Of a stretch of DNA of 64,000 bases, positions 22,638-34,400 are shown in pieces. The stretch's first letter is position 1, and each line of letters opens with the position of its first letter. A program made the translations under genes and the position numbers. The stretch comes from Gnetum montanum (taxonomy: Eukaryota > Streptophyta > Gnetopsida > Gnetales > Gnetaceae). The notes under the pieces are model-generated. The model saw only the letters and a list, made by a program, of their open reading frames with translations. It had not been told where the DNA came from and did not search any database. Where the stretch lies: the NCBI GenBank assembly GCA_015680685.1, contig MNCI01018324.1, positions 11,111-75,110 of the forward strand. The letters run 5' to 3'.

Positions 22638-24302
22638 AGCTGACCCTACCTTTGCCTGAGGGCAATCTAGAAAAGAAAATGAAGGTAGAGTGCCTTGGAT
22701 GGTCTACACATAAATAAACCAAGGACTTCCCTGAGCGTAAACTATAGCCTGTGCTGGGGTTATCATTACTGATGTTTCAAACGTAAACAGTGTGCATGAA
22801 ATGTAAACAGAAACATATGTAGAATTGGTATTGCAAATAGAATGTAAACTAAATATAAAATAGAATGAACAATATAATGGTTGGCAAAATGAACTGTATT
22901 GTATTACTTAGAAAATGTGTGCACTGGTCAAAGCGTAGCTGCACATGTGGATGGCAGGTCAAGTGCCAAGCCCCAGGGTGATGTGATGTTTTTTAGAAGT
23001 GCTTGGATGCTAGGAGTCAAGTGTGCCCGAGCACCTAAGGATTTCTAGTCTGAGTTTCCTAAGCTATCAACCTTCAAAATTTCCAACCCTGTTTATGTGG
23101 ATTATCACGGTATTTATAAGGTTTAGCTAGGTTTGGGCACGGAATTCATGGATGGAATAAATGGTTGAGAATTAAGAGGAAAATGGATCTAGTGACATGC
23201 GTCTGATGGACAACTGTGTGTGAGTTGGACATGTGTGTGCAAGCTACATTCTTGACTAGGTGCATTGTATCTTACAACATGTGATAACTTAGTCAAGCTA
23301 GCTTATGCTCATGGAAGCACATACAATTCAGAGCGTAAGATCCTGACAAGCTCACAAATGATGAAAATTTACATTGAAATGATAATGTACAACAAGAGAA
23401 ATTGACTCTGGCTCACCTGAAACTTCTGGATCTCTGAATTGACTGTTGTAGGATGTTGATTTGAGTGATTTTGTTGTTGTTTGAGGCATTTTTTCCTGAC
23501 TTGAACTTCCAATGTGAGTTGATTTTGTCTTGGCATGTCCTCAGCATGCGCACGTTGCACTCAAGCTACACTCATGCTACCAGCATGACCTCAGCGCAAC
23601 TTCAGCGTGAGTGAGACAAAATGATGTATTTTCCACCAAATTTTTGATTTTGAAGCCTGTTTCTTGAGTGTAACTGTTGCCTGACTGTGATTGATCTTCA
23701 GAATGATCTGAAAATCAGAAATTAAGCCTGATGTGACTTTTTTTACACCAATTTTTCATAGCTCACGCTAGACTCACACTACCAACATGAGTGTAGCATG
23801 ACCACATCATGAGTTGCAAAAACCTGCATTTTTTGGACTTGAAATCTCGAATTCTAGAGGCTGAAGTCTGAAATCGTCAACAATGAGCCCTGAGGATGAC
23901 TTGTTCCTTGGAAATTAGATCATTTTGACTCATTTTTGGGCTCTGCAATTTGCTCATGCTACACTCATGTTGGCAGCGTGACCTCATCATGAGTGACAAC
24001 GTGAGTGAGGAAATTTGCATCTTTTGATGCTAAAATTTAAATTCCAGAATACTAAAGCTTGGAGTTGACGTTAGTGGCATTTGAAGATGGCTTGCACCTT
24101 CATATTAGTCCATCTTTGACTTGATTTTGAAGCTATCAGAGTTACTCATGCTGAGGGTAGGCTAGCTTGACAATGTGAGCAAGCTGGATTAAGCAAGCTG
24201 GGTGTGAGTTCCATGCCTTAGTTAAATTTTGCCTCCCGAATGCTCAAAAGGGCTTGAGTTGTTCTTGTTTCAAAGTGTTAGGCCAAAATTAGTGGTGTTT
24301 CA
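22638..24302 (-). repeat. Element B 5' LTR (right end), inner edge truncated
   Basis: Collinear with LTR1 from the phrase 'agctgaccctacc' to the closing GTGTTTCA. About the first 70 bases equivalent to 3908-3980 (the 3' end of the LTR in element orientation) and the adjoining primer site are not recognisable. TATAAATA lies on the minus strand at 23111-23118, with the motif cluster upstream of it at about 23510-24190. Confidence 0.88.
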
Positions 24303-24307
24303 ATCCC
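24303..24307. repeat. Right target site duplication of element B (ATCCC)
   Basis: Directly follows the LTR terminal CA and matches 3903-3907. A's gag resumes in the next bases. Confidence 0.9.
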
Positions 24308-25670
24308 AATGTGCATTTGGTGACTTTTAGGTCCGAATCCTTGTTGCTGCAATCATGGCCTCACACCATCATCCCTGTCTTTGCCATGTCTTTGATAGGC
24401 AAAGCTCTAGACTAGTACCGCACGCTTTCACAAGCCTCCATCTCAACCTTGGAAGAGCTGTTGAGTTAATTTGTGACTCGTTTTAAGTACAAATTAAAAC
24501 TGGAAGTCACTCTAGACCAGCTTATGAGTGTCAAGTAGGACCCACTAGAATCTGTGCAGAAATTCATACAACGCTAGAAAGCAACCTTAAACAAGATACG
24601 TGAATCGATTGCCAAGGCTCACTTGTTGGCCATCTTTAAGGGTGCGGTAAATGACTTCATTAAGTCTAAACTCTACTACCTAGCCTTGAGGTCCCTTAGC
24701 CAATAATTTCCTCAAACCAAGAGCATTTAGAACGTACCTAAAGCCAGTAGGGACTCGGCCTATGTAACCCATAAAAATGCACACATTAAGAAAGACAAAG
24801 AGAAGGGTAAGGCCATGGAAACCACAGTGGCTATGGTGGCCAAGGAAATCAAGCCTAATAATAACAACAACAAAAAGGTTACCACAACACCCAATGCTCC
24901 CACTAATGCCACACTTGCCTCCAGCAACACAGATTAGTCCTCGACCTCAACACCTACGATGCCAACCTAGGTGAGGCTAAACTTTGAGCACAAGGATTGC
25001 TTCAAGTATACCCCATTACCAGTTAAGCCTTCATAACTCTTGAAGCAATTTTTGGGAGCTGGGTGTATAAAACATAAAAAAATGTCAGAGGAGGCTATCA
25101 AATGCCATCAAAGGTACTGCGAAGTTCTTAGGAATCCCTCCTTGGATGCCCCCAATGAGCCACCAGTGCCTAAGAATTTCAGGTTAGAACATTTCTGTGA
25201 CTATCACCGACTGTGTGGTCATGATATGGACTACTGTTTAGCATTGAAAGATAACATTCAACAAATGATTGGTTAGGGTAAGTTGGTCCTAGGAAAAAGT
25301 AGTCTTGTTCGACCTGAAAATTAGTCGATGGACATTTACAAAGACCCCCTCAAGGCTAACAATGCCAATTATATAATTAATACTATTGGCATTGACAAAA
25401 ACCCTGAACCACCATAACAACCATTCGTGGTTCACGTACCTCCTCATAATGCAGAAATGCCAAAAACTACTGTGTCACAGGCCCCCTTTGTCACTAGGGC
25501 TTCTCACCAAACACCTCCTGCATCCTTTGTGCTGAAAGCTACCCTACCTACGACCACTAACAATGTAGGCACCATTCATCATCAAGGTTCCAAGGCATGC
25601 AACTTCCCCGCCAACTCAAAATTGAGTGACGAAGGCTACACCGTAGCCTCCCCATCCAAAGAAGCATGAA
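24308..25670 (+). pseudogene. gag: Element A gag, C-terminal part
   Basis: Continues A's Gag after the B insertion with NVHLVTF. The core includes FVTRFKYKLKLEVTLDQL and FIKSKLYYLALRSLSQ, aligned with B's FITRFKYNLKPKATLD and FIKSKIYYLKACTLSQ. At 25180-25260 the zinc motif FCDYHRLCGHDMDYC keeps Cys, His, His and Cys, then LKDNIQQMI follows as in other Tat Gags. A Thr/Pro-rich linker leads to the protease frame. Stops are mainly TAG. Confidence 0.85.
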
Positions 25671-25706
25671 GAGCACCTAGCTGACAAGCTGGCTAGGGAA
25701 CATGCT

Positions 25707-26828
25707 GTGTTAGGTCCTCCTAAGCCTACCTCTTTATTAGCAGTGCCTATGATCTCTTCCTCATCAGTTGTTGATAGAAAAACACAGGCACAACCATCAA
25801 CTTCCAGACTAGGAAAGCCTCGTGTTCAACCTGAAGCTACCCCACCTCAAGAAATTCCTCTCCTGGGGCAGATGGAAGAAGAGAAGGCTAGCAAGAAACA
25901 CGATGGTAGGAAAGATTTTCTAAATGCCCTTACACAATTCAAATAGGCCTTGAAGCAGTAAAATACAACATTGAGCCTATATGACTTAGTAATGACCTTT
26001 GCAACCCATTGTGAGGCAATGGTATGCATGTTGACATCTATCCCTATTAGCAAAAACCTTCCAACTGAAGAAAAATCCATTCATGCTATCATGCTTTCCC
26101 CCATGGCCAAAGAACCATGGCCTACCTAATTAACATTTCATGATAAATCTATTAAAGATGACCCTAAAAAGGGTCAAGAGACAACCACCCCTATGTTCAT
26201 TACCATTTGGGTGGGCTAGTACAAGATCCGTAGGGTACACATTGATGATGGGGCTACCACCAACATAATCCCATTTCCTATGATGGAAACGTTGGGCTTG
26301 GTTGATCAAATCAAGCCCACAGCAACTTCATGCCTCAAGTCCTTCAATGGAACACGTGTGGTGGTTAAGGGAATTGTGCACATCAACTTTGTGGCAAGGG
26401 ACCAGTTCCCCATGAGTGTAGTATTCATCGTGGTAGAGGAGATGCTTTGGTTCAACTTGATCCTAGGGAGATCATGGTTAGCCCAATTAAGGGCTATCTC
26501 CTCCCCTATACATCAAGAAATCCATTTACCCTACGTAGGCAAGGAAGTGGTGATCTACGGTGATGAAGTAACTACCCAAGCCATTAACAACATTGACATG
26601 GAGCAGGGTTCAGAGATAGTAATCTCTGAGAATGAAGCATATGTTCATGATGAAACCCCATGCTTGACTAGTGAGCTGGCCAAGAATGTTGACTCAAATG
26701 AAGAAACAACATGGGCCGAGTTATCCTTTCAAGCCATAGGCAATAACATAGACGAATACCACTGCAAGGTGTCTCAGCCATCTACCTCGCCTCACCCATA
26801 TCAGGTTAGAAAGCAATTGCATGATTGA
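25707..26828 (+). pseudogene. pro: Element A aspartic protease
   Basis: Two frames (25707-25946, then about 25960-26828). The active-site region HIDDGATTNIIPFP lies at about 26240-26280, again DDG instead of D(T/S)G. It is followed by LKSFNGTRVVVKGIVHINF, FNLILGRSWLAQLRAISSP and IHQEIHLPYVGKEVVIYGDE. About 60 percent or more of residues look shared with B by eye. It would process Gag-Pol. There are stops at about 25945, 25960, 26130 and 26218. The frame ends with QVRKQLHD and a stop, equivalent to B's IKRQLNN. Confidence 0.87.
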
Positions 26829-26869
26829 AATTTATTTTTACCTCACTTCAGCAAATTGTCATACTTCTG

Positions 26870-27100
26870 ATTACATGATTTACGTTTTGCATTAAATTTC
26901 TTATTTGCATCATTTACATTTTAATTTAAGTTTGTTGTTCGCATCATTTACATTTTTTACACTAAGCTTACTATTTGCACAATTTACATTTTGCATTAAG
27001 TTTGCTATTTGCATCATTTACATTTTACATTAAGTTTGTTGTTCGCATCATTTATGTTTTTTACATTAAGCTTACTATTTTCATGATTTATCTTTCATGT
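26870..27100 (+). repeat. Tandem repeat 'catcatttacatttt' after A protease
   Basis: Roughly five units of about 40-46 bases with the shared phrases 'gcatcatttacatttt' and 'ttaagtttgttgttcgc'. It lies directly downstream of the protease stop and has no counterpart in B. Confidence 0.8.
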
Positions 27101-27129
27101 TAAGTTAGTTGATTATGTTGCCCTTTTCA

Positions 27130-27425
27130 TTAGAAATCACACTAGCAATGGTCCAAAATGGCCTAAAACTAACCATGGCCTGAAATGGCCTAAAACTAGT
27201 AATGACCTGAAATGGCCTAAAATAAGACATGATCCAAAATGACCTTAAACTACCATCACAGCCCACTAAGGCCTAAAAATGGCAACTTTGCTTCCCTAAA
27301 ATAGAGAAAATAGAAAACAAAAATAAAAAAAATCATCAAGCAATGATCCAAAATGCTCTTAAACTATTTTCACATCTCAAAATGACCTTAAACTAAAACA
27401 AGGGGCCCATAAAGGGCCTAAGAAA
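27130..27425 (+). repeat. Repeat array between A protease and antisense gene
   Basis: Units such as 'aaatggcctaaaactaacca' and 'aaatgaccttaaactaccat' repeat about every 30 bases. The core 'GACCTTAAACTA' is the same unit as at 32225-32600 and 36180-36560. It occupies the same place as B's array at 19015-19315. Confidence 0.75.
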
Positions 27426-27549
27426 ATTAATAAAAAAATAATTAGCCAAAACAAAATGAAATAACTATTTCATGTTTTACTTTTCATTCAATTTCAGTCC
27501 ATACAATAATGTTTGCAAAAATTAAATCCAAAAACAACAAAAATAAAAA

Positions 27550-30500
27550 AATCTTTCACTGCCACGGTATAAGTCTTCGTCATCATCTCCATTTTTTGTT
27601 CCACTCGGTCCTACACCTCCATTTGGACCCTGCACAAATTAAAAAAGAATAATGAATCAAACAACAACAAGGCTCTCATAAAATAAACTATGATGCAATA
27701 AAGAATGACTAACCTAAGATGGCCTCACGTCCATTTCAGAGGGTATCATATCCATGCTAACCACTAGACGTTGTAGTATCTCCTCTTTAGTGAGGTTGGC
27801 CCAATTTTCCTCCCCTAGATCAATGCTTACCACAATTTTCCCTTTCTACATAGCTATCCATCTGGGTAGTCCTAGAGAAAAGGTGGCGATGGTGATCTCC
27901 ACGGAAGGTAAGGTCATTTCTCTTTCAGGAGACTCACTGACCACCACCTGTTATGTGAACTTTTCGTAGGCATTAGCAGCACCAATGACATCAAGGAATA
28001 GCTTATGGATATGGAACTCAATAGAAGAATCCCGATATTATTTATGATAGGAAGCACATTCCATTTTGTACATGTGCTTATGGTTCTTTTGTGCCTACCC
28101 CCATTCATACACCTTTGCACTATAATCCTTCCAATCTTGGTTCTTTTAGGCCAATAAGTCCATCTACATGTCTTGTTCAACAATCTCATGAGTGGGCTCA
28201 TTCTTCCTCCGTATGACTGTCCAATATCTCGCATAGTCAATTATAGCCATATGCCAACTACTATTGTGAGTGTCATGGGCCAATAGAAATTCATTTCTAG
28301 AGCGAAGATCCTTCAACTCAATGGCTTGGCTAGCCTTCTCTTTCTCAAGTTTTTGCACTCTCTTCCAGAGGTCGTCGTTGACACACCTACACTCCCACAA
28401 TGAACATGCTGAGTAGAGTGCACATTTTCTCATTTCCTTGTATACATCATGAGAAACCTCATTCACCTCTGGTGGGAGTACAGGCACTACGTCAACCTCG
28501 ACCACTTATCGGGGGTCCCACTTGAGATGAGAAGCTGTCAATCACACATGGGAAAATGTTAGTCATAGTACATAGAAAAAAATGCAACAACTTAGAGAGC
28601 CTAACATAGTAATTTCAACATACCTGTATTAGGATCGATATGCCTTAAGTGATCAATCATGTCATCAACTACCCCCTCCATAAATGTGAATTTATTGAGG
28701 ATCTCAGTCCATGGTTGGAGACAGATCGAGGAAGAAGAGTCAAGGGCCTTTAACAGTGGTGTTTGCTGCATAATAAAACATGTTAGCAATGATGGAGAGG
28801 ATAAAAATGAAACTAAAAAATAGCATAAACGATAGTGCAAATCTCCTACCTAGTAAAACCTCAGGGGTGAAAGCATGGGGATCACCCATCGACACACTAT
28901 TAAGCAAGCGATCAAACTCACTAGCATCTAATTAAAGCCCTTCCCCCTCTAGCTGACTCAATAGAGTAGTAGCATCTTCAATTGACATATGCCCCTCAGG
29001 TGCTGAGGCACACTCTATAAAAGGATCATCAGCAATAAGGGCCTCTTCTTCTATGACAGGGGCATCCTCCTCTGCCATCGTGGCCTCTTCTTCTTCTGTA
29101 GCACCCCTGCTTGAGGGGCCAAAACTTCCTCCTCCTCTTCCTTTGTTAAGCATGTCTAAAATAAGTGACCTAGTCTAACGCAAAACGAGAGGGGAAACCA
29201 CCAAGACAATTAAGTATACTTACCAATTATGGGTTACACCCTACTAACTTTAATTCACAACTTTCTCCCCTTTTCCTCATTAGTGCAGGAAGGTTCTTCC
29301 GTTGGATGAGACTTTTTGTGTTGCAACCTAGTTTTCATCGTTTCTGCAATGAGATGTGCCCCCCTTAGCACATTGCCTATGTTAATGGGAGGTGCCTCTC
29401 CAACACTATCAGGGGCATGAAAGATACGCCCCACCCTATCCCTTGTTGTTATCGAAAGAAATTCCCCAATAGCTTCCAAGGGATCTTGGGATTGGGTGGT
29501 ATCGAAAACTTGGAAAATCCATAGCTTGGATATCTGGGTGTGGTCTTATTACACCCAGGCGTCATTCTCATAGACCATCAAGAATTCTGCAAAGCATCAC
29601 AAGTAGGCTATGAAGAAGGCATAATGCACGTTAAAATGGGCATCAAGCTTCTCACAAAGCTTAACCATTTCAGCTCGCAAGCCTTTATAAAGGTACTTGG
29701 CCCAGTTATAATGGGTCCCTTCTTCCATGATGTCTCACATGATCCAAGCCTACTCTACTCCAAGGATTTTTCCTTGGGAGAGTAGCTTGGGGAAGGCATA
29801 GGCCTAAAAGACAGGGTAAACCTCTTGGGCCACCACTAGCTTGACCTTATGGATATAAATCCCCTTTCGGTCCTTGCTTATCCCCAGCCATTCCTCTATG
29901 TCCCCCTGATGGTTGACATCCTTGCTAGTATTTTCACCTATAGGTAGGCCATCATAGGAAATACCAAAAATACCTACAAATTTTTTTTCATTGATCTCAA
30001 ACAAAAACTGCACATTATGAATCCTTGTGTGGAAGCAATCAACCTTTTCTAAAAAGGAATCAACTAGGGAGAGCATTTTTGTAGTAGGGATACTTGGATT
30101 TATTGCTAGGAATAAATCCATGGGCCCAACCTCCTAAACATTGTGAACAAGGATGGCTGGGGCCCCATTGCAAATCCAAGTGAGTTCTGGAAGTAGGTGC
30201 TCATGTGATGGGCAATGAACAACATGTTGTATTGTTGATAGCATTTGAATTCGGGCATGTCCCAACTCCAACTTAAGCACCTTAAGCCCCTTGGGCACCA
30301 GTTTGAGCCTTATTCCCCTTCACCCTCAATTGAGCCATCATCCATGAACTTAAAAATGCCTCAGTTTCCCCCAGGCAACAATGTTTCAGTAAGTACAATA
30401 GTTGTTTTAGTCAACAAGTGTGACCACATGATCACACTAAAATAGCAAAGGAGGAATTCTAGGAAGTCCCATGCACCTTCCTAGAATTAGATAGCTTGAT

Positions 30501-31848
30501 GTCCTACCTATGCATGGGGAGGGGGGACATTGGCCATAGGTTCACTAAGGCAGCACAAGACTCCCACCAGCTCAAGCACGATTAGGATGGGTTTTAACAT
30601 GACCCTCTATAACATGATAAAAAATCATTAGTGCAACATTCAAGTGATGATTCAAGTAACGTAGCATAACCCTTGATGTACATATTTTCCCTTAGGCATG
30701 AAACAATAATAGACAAGCACAATAACACAGAACTAAACACAACATGTAGCATAGCAGGGTCTTACACATAGCGTAGCGTAGTAGGCATGCCCTGTGCAGT
30801 GTAGTGTAACAATTACACTTTGGACAATTATAATGGCTATGTTATGCATAGCGTAGAAGGTACACTTTAGGTAGTGTAATCATTACACCCTACACAACAT
30901 AGCATAATAGGCATGCCCTATGCAGTGTAGCATAACAATTACACTTTGCACAAGGATAATGGCTACGTTATGCATAGCGTAGCAGGACAACTACACCCCA
31001 TGCCACATAGCAAAGTGGCAAGAATGAAATGTAATAATATAAGTGTGATAGCATAACAAGTATGACACATGTAGCCACATGATAAGTATTACAACATAGC
31101 AAGTAAAACACTACAAAGCATAAAAGAGTAAAAGTCTCAACAATGTAGCAGTGTAGAAGGTCCACTAGCATAGCAGCATAGCGGGTAGCATGGCATTATA
31201 GTAGCATAGCGTAATAGGAACCAAAAATGTAACATAGTAACAGTCACAATGTCAAAATGACATAGCTTGGAAACTACATACAACATCCCCATTACCCCAG
31301 CCTTGCCCCACCACATGAAATGTAGCCAAGTAAAATGCAAACAAAAAATAAACTCCCCGTGCACATGTTATGCTACGCTACACATGTGCTACGCTGCAAA
31401 AAAACTTGGCAACCAAAAATCCCTTCTAAGGGTGGTACGCTATGCTTAGCCTGTGTTACGCTGCCTAGAACTGCCAAAACCCCTGTGATACGCAATGACC
31501 AATCCTAACAATGGTGGCCAGGGCAGTGCCATGCATAGCCGTAGTGTAGCGACTGCCATGGCTGCTGCAGCTAGAGTGGCAATGACCACAACGTAGTGAC
31601 CAAAATTACAACAAAGCAATAACAATAGTCGTAGTGTAGCCAAAGTGACAACCGTGATAACCAAAATAGTGACAGCAATGGCAATATAACTTGATAAATT
31701 ACACAACAAAAATGAGGGTAGCATAGTGACTTACTAGGCAAATGGAGCCTCCTGCCACTCCTTAATGCATGTGTTGGGGAGATGTCACAGGGTACACCCC
31801 CCTTCATCTAGGTTGGAAAGCCCCTGATGCTTGCGCTCACTCTTTCAT
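27550..31848 (-). pseudogene. Element A antisense accessory gene, multi-exon, coiled-coil
   Basis: On the minus strand between protease and RT. Exon 1 (31848-31735) aligns weakly with B's exon 1, with Leu-Pro, Ile, Trp and Ala at matching spacing. Proposed introns are 31734-30607 (GTAAGT..TATAG), 29223-29156 (GTAAGT..TTTAG), 28849-28766 (GTAGGA..TGCAG), 28623-28535 (GTATGT..GACAG) and 27713-27630 (GTTAGT..TGCAG). The domain aligned with B includes IVLELVGVL, VIMWSHL, MDLFLAINPSIPTTKM and GIFGISYDG. Then come HYNWAKYLYKGLRAEMVKLC and SQDPLEAIGEFLSITT, an acidic stretch (29153-28932) and a long coiled coil with KRVQKLEKEKASQAIELKDL. The last exon encodes GGVGPSG and acidic residues like B's. 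B's exon 3 equivalent is missing here. Several stops make it a pseudogene. Confidence 0.72.
30740..31640 (-). repeat. GTAGCATAGC motif cluster in intron 1 of A antisense gene
   Basis: Dozens of 'gcatagcgtag', 'gtagcataac' and 'tacgctacac' words fill the proposed first intron. The same words make up the palindrome clusters of A's LTRs. They are rare elsewhere in A and are not seen in B or D. Confidence 0.75.
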
Positions 31849-32000
31849 GCCATTTCCTGCTCACAAACTCGAGTGTATCAGCTATGTCAACTACTACGCT
31901 ATGACTACTATGCTATCCCTTAGTTCAATTGTGCTACACTCTGGGTGTAGGGTGTAGGCTTTGACATTGAAAGTAACTAGCTTACTATGGGGTAACCCCC

Positions 32001-32170
32001 TATTTATAGCCTACAGGTTCAAAACACCTGGTACTTTCATCTCCTACATGTAACGCGGAACGTTCCACATCCCATGTGTGACACGTAGTGCCCATGTCTA
32101 TTGTAGCATAGCAGGGGACATTCTTGTCCCTTATAGCATAGCATGGTCCTCCTGCAGCATAGCACATAGG
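32001..32170 (-). promoter_or_regulatory. Promoter of A antisense gene: TATA box and LTR-like motifs
   Basis: TATAAATA on the minus strand at 32008-32001 lies 153 bases before the exon 1 ATG at 31848. Upstream of it, at 32090-32165, are three or four 'tgtagcatagcag' type copies, the same words that precede the TATAAATA of A's LTR. The arrangement mirrors the LTR promoter. Confidence 0.6.
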
Positions 32171-32224
32171 TACAGAATACCACATAGAGGCACTAAAATT
32201 GTTGCTTTATTTTTTGCAATTTTT

Positions 32225-32600
32225 CACGATCACAGTCCACTAAAACCTTAAATTAGCAATTCCGAATTATAACATTACGTGATTACGGTCCGCTACAACC
32301 TTAAACTAGCAATTTTAGCATTTCCTTTACATNCGGTCCGCTACAACCTTAAACTAGCAATTTTAGCATTTCCTTTACATTTCAAACCAAGTAATGGTCC
32401 ACTACGACCTAAAATTGGTAATCTTAGCCTTAACTTACATTTTAAAACTCGATTGTGGTCCACTATGACCTTAAACTGGCAATTTTTGCATTCACTCTAC
32501 ATTTTTTTAAAACCTAGTGATGGTCCACCAAGACCTTAAACTGGAAATTTCTACTTACACATTTCACGTAGTTGCGATCTGCTAAGACCTTAAACTGGCA
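32225..32600 (+). repeat. Repeat array between A antisense gene and RT
   Basis: Seven or so units of the type 'cggtccgctacaaccttaaa' followed by 'ctagcaattttagc', period about 55 bases. One unit is doubled around a single N at 32333, which looks like an assembly join. It matches B's array at 14440-14550 in position. Confidence 0.8.
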
Positions 32601-32739
32601 ATTAATCTATTATGCTGCATCATTTATTTACATATATTCATTACATGCTATTTTCTTAAACAAGTATCACTTGACTTGGTCTGTTTGCTTATTGTGGCAA
32701 GTTCAATTGAAAAATGGCTATGCATGATGATCTTCATTC

Positions 32740-33890
32740 GCCTTTGACCTTGACAGGTCCCCACGACAGGTTTACAAGATGCCTAAATCTAGAATCAGTA
32801 GGCTTCGAACCATACTCTTGTGATACTTATGTTGCATCCTTAGAAACACCCCTAGACTAGCCCGAACACCTAGTCTAGTTCCTAGTTTTAGAGGTCGGGG
32901 ATGTGACTGAGGACCCTCTTATCAAAATCCCTATAACTACGACTAGAGGTGAGGTGAAAACATTGAAAGCTAGCTTCCTACTAGATCCATAGGTACAACA
33001 AAACATCTCGAAATTCCTTAATGATAATGTCAAAGTGTTTGTGTGGTCATACGAAGACATGCTGGGTCTGGACCCACACCTCATATAACACAATATTATC
33101 CTAGATCCACATGTCAAGGCAGTTAAGAAAAAAGCTCACAAAATCAAACCAAAAATTTCCTTAGCCATACACAATGAAATCACCAAACTCTATCAAGCTG
33201 GTTTCATTCGGGTAGTTGATTACTCATATTGGATCTCAAACATTGTAGTCATGCCCAAGAAATTGGAAGTATACGAATTTGTATAGACTTATGGGACTTG
33301 AACTTAATGATACTATGACTAGTCATGCCTTACTATCTTTCATGGATGGGTTCTCAAGGTATAATCAGATTCGTATAAACACAGAGCATTAATTGGCAAC
33401 TACTTTTATGACCCCTTGGGGAACGTTTTGTTACACAATGATGCCCTGTGGGCTGACAATCATTGGAGCAATGTATCAACAAGCAATGACATACATATTT
33501 AGTGATTACCACTTTGAGAGATTAAATTATTACATTAATGACATAGCGGTCAAGTCTAAGGAAGCTACCAATCATCCCAATGATCTAAACTTAGTCCTTC
33601 AATGTTTTCATAGGCATGACCTTCACCTCAATACTAGAAAATGTGTTTTCGGAGTAAAAACTGGATGCATGTTAGGCTTTGTATTGTTATAAATGGGGAT
33701 ACAAGTGGACCCTAAAAAGGTTAGGGCCATTGTCAACCTAGAACCTCCTACAAATCCTAAAGAGTTGCAAGGGTTGCAAGGTAGAATGCAGTTTATAAGA
33801 AGGTTTATCGCAAGGCTGACTGACAAACTACACCCGATGCAACACCTGCTTAAGAAGGGAGTCAACTTCGAGTGGATAGATCACTATCAA
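32740..33890 (+). pseudogene. pol: Element A reverse transcriptase
   Basis: N-terminal segment with VFVWSYEDMLGLDPH, then KPKISLAIHNEITKLYQAGFIRVVDYSYW and a frameshifted stretch at 33260-33390. Clear palm motifs follow: TPWGTFCYTMMPCGLTIIGAMYQ, and YIND where YVDD or YIDD is expected, so the catalytic pair is lost. Thumb and connection read HLNTRKCVFGVKTGCM and LQGRMQFIRRFIARLTDKL. RT would copy the genomic RNA. Homologous to B 13281-14340. Confidence 0.88.
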
Positions 33891-33894
33891 TAAG

Positions 33895-34400
33895 CCTTTG
33901 ATAACCTAAAGAAAGAGCTTTTTCATCTTCCAACTATTTACCCACCACAGATGGATATGCCTTTCTACATCTATCTTGCTACCTCAAACACATCTATCGC
34001 TGCATTGCTATGTCAAAAGAGAGATGACAAGTCTAAAAGCCTAATCTATTACTTAAGTCATGCATTAATAGCACATGAAGAAAAGTACAATGAAGTAGAA
34101 ATAAATTTCCTTACCCTAGTGTTCACACATAAAAAGTGGAGACATTACCTATTTCACAGTAAAGTTAACATTATATGCAAAAGCAACATACTTCGAGCTA
34201 TTACAACCAACTTGTACGATAGCAGTAGAATAGGTCAATGGAAATCCATAACTGTAGAGTTTAATCTACATTATGTGGCAAAATCATCTACAAAGGGTCA
34301 AGCAATAGCCACACAGCTTACAACTTCACTCGTTAACGACCAAGCAATAATAGAGCCCAAGTTCCTGGATGAGCATGTCAACAGCATAAGTCCTATACCA
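33895..34400 (+). pseudogene. pol: Element A gypsy-type RNase H
   Basis: The 165-residue open frame from 33951 includes PFYIYLATSNTSIAALLCQ, SHALIAHEEKYNEVEINFLTLVF and KKWRHYLFHSKVNIICKSN, the usual RNase H that follows RT in Ty3/gypsy elements. It would remove the RNA strand during reverse transcription. A TAG at about 33890 separates it from RT, where the family normally has Gln. Confidence 0.85.

Larger units (their letters stand above)
3908..24302 (-). mobile_element. Element B: Tat-lineage retrotransposon nested in A's gag, with an extra 3'UTR-LTR unit
   Basis: Flanked by the 5-bp duplication ATCCC, with TG and CA ends. Read on the minus strand: 5' LTR (24302-22638), gag, protease, antisense accessory gene (on the + strand), RT, dual RNase H, integrase, 3' UTR, LTR, then a second 3' UTR copy and a second LTR. 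Proteins are clearly homologous to those of A, yet the LTR bodies do not resemble A's. Stops, frameshifts and assembly gaps occur throughout, so it is inactive. Confidence 0.9.
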
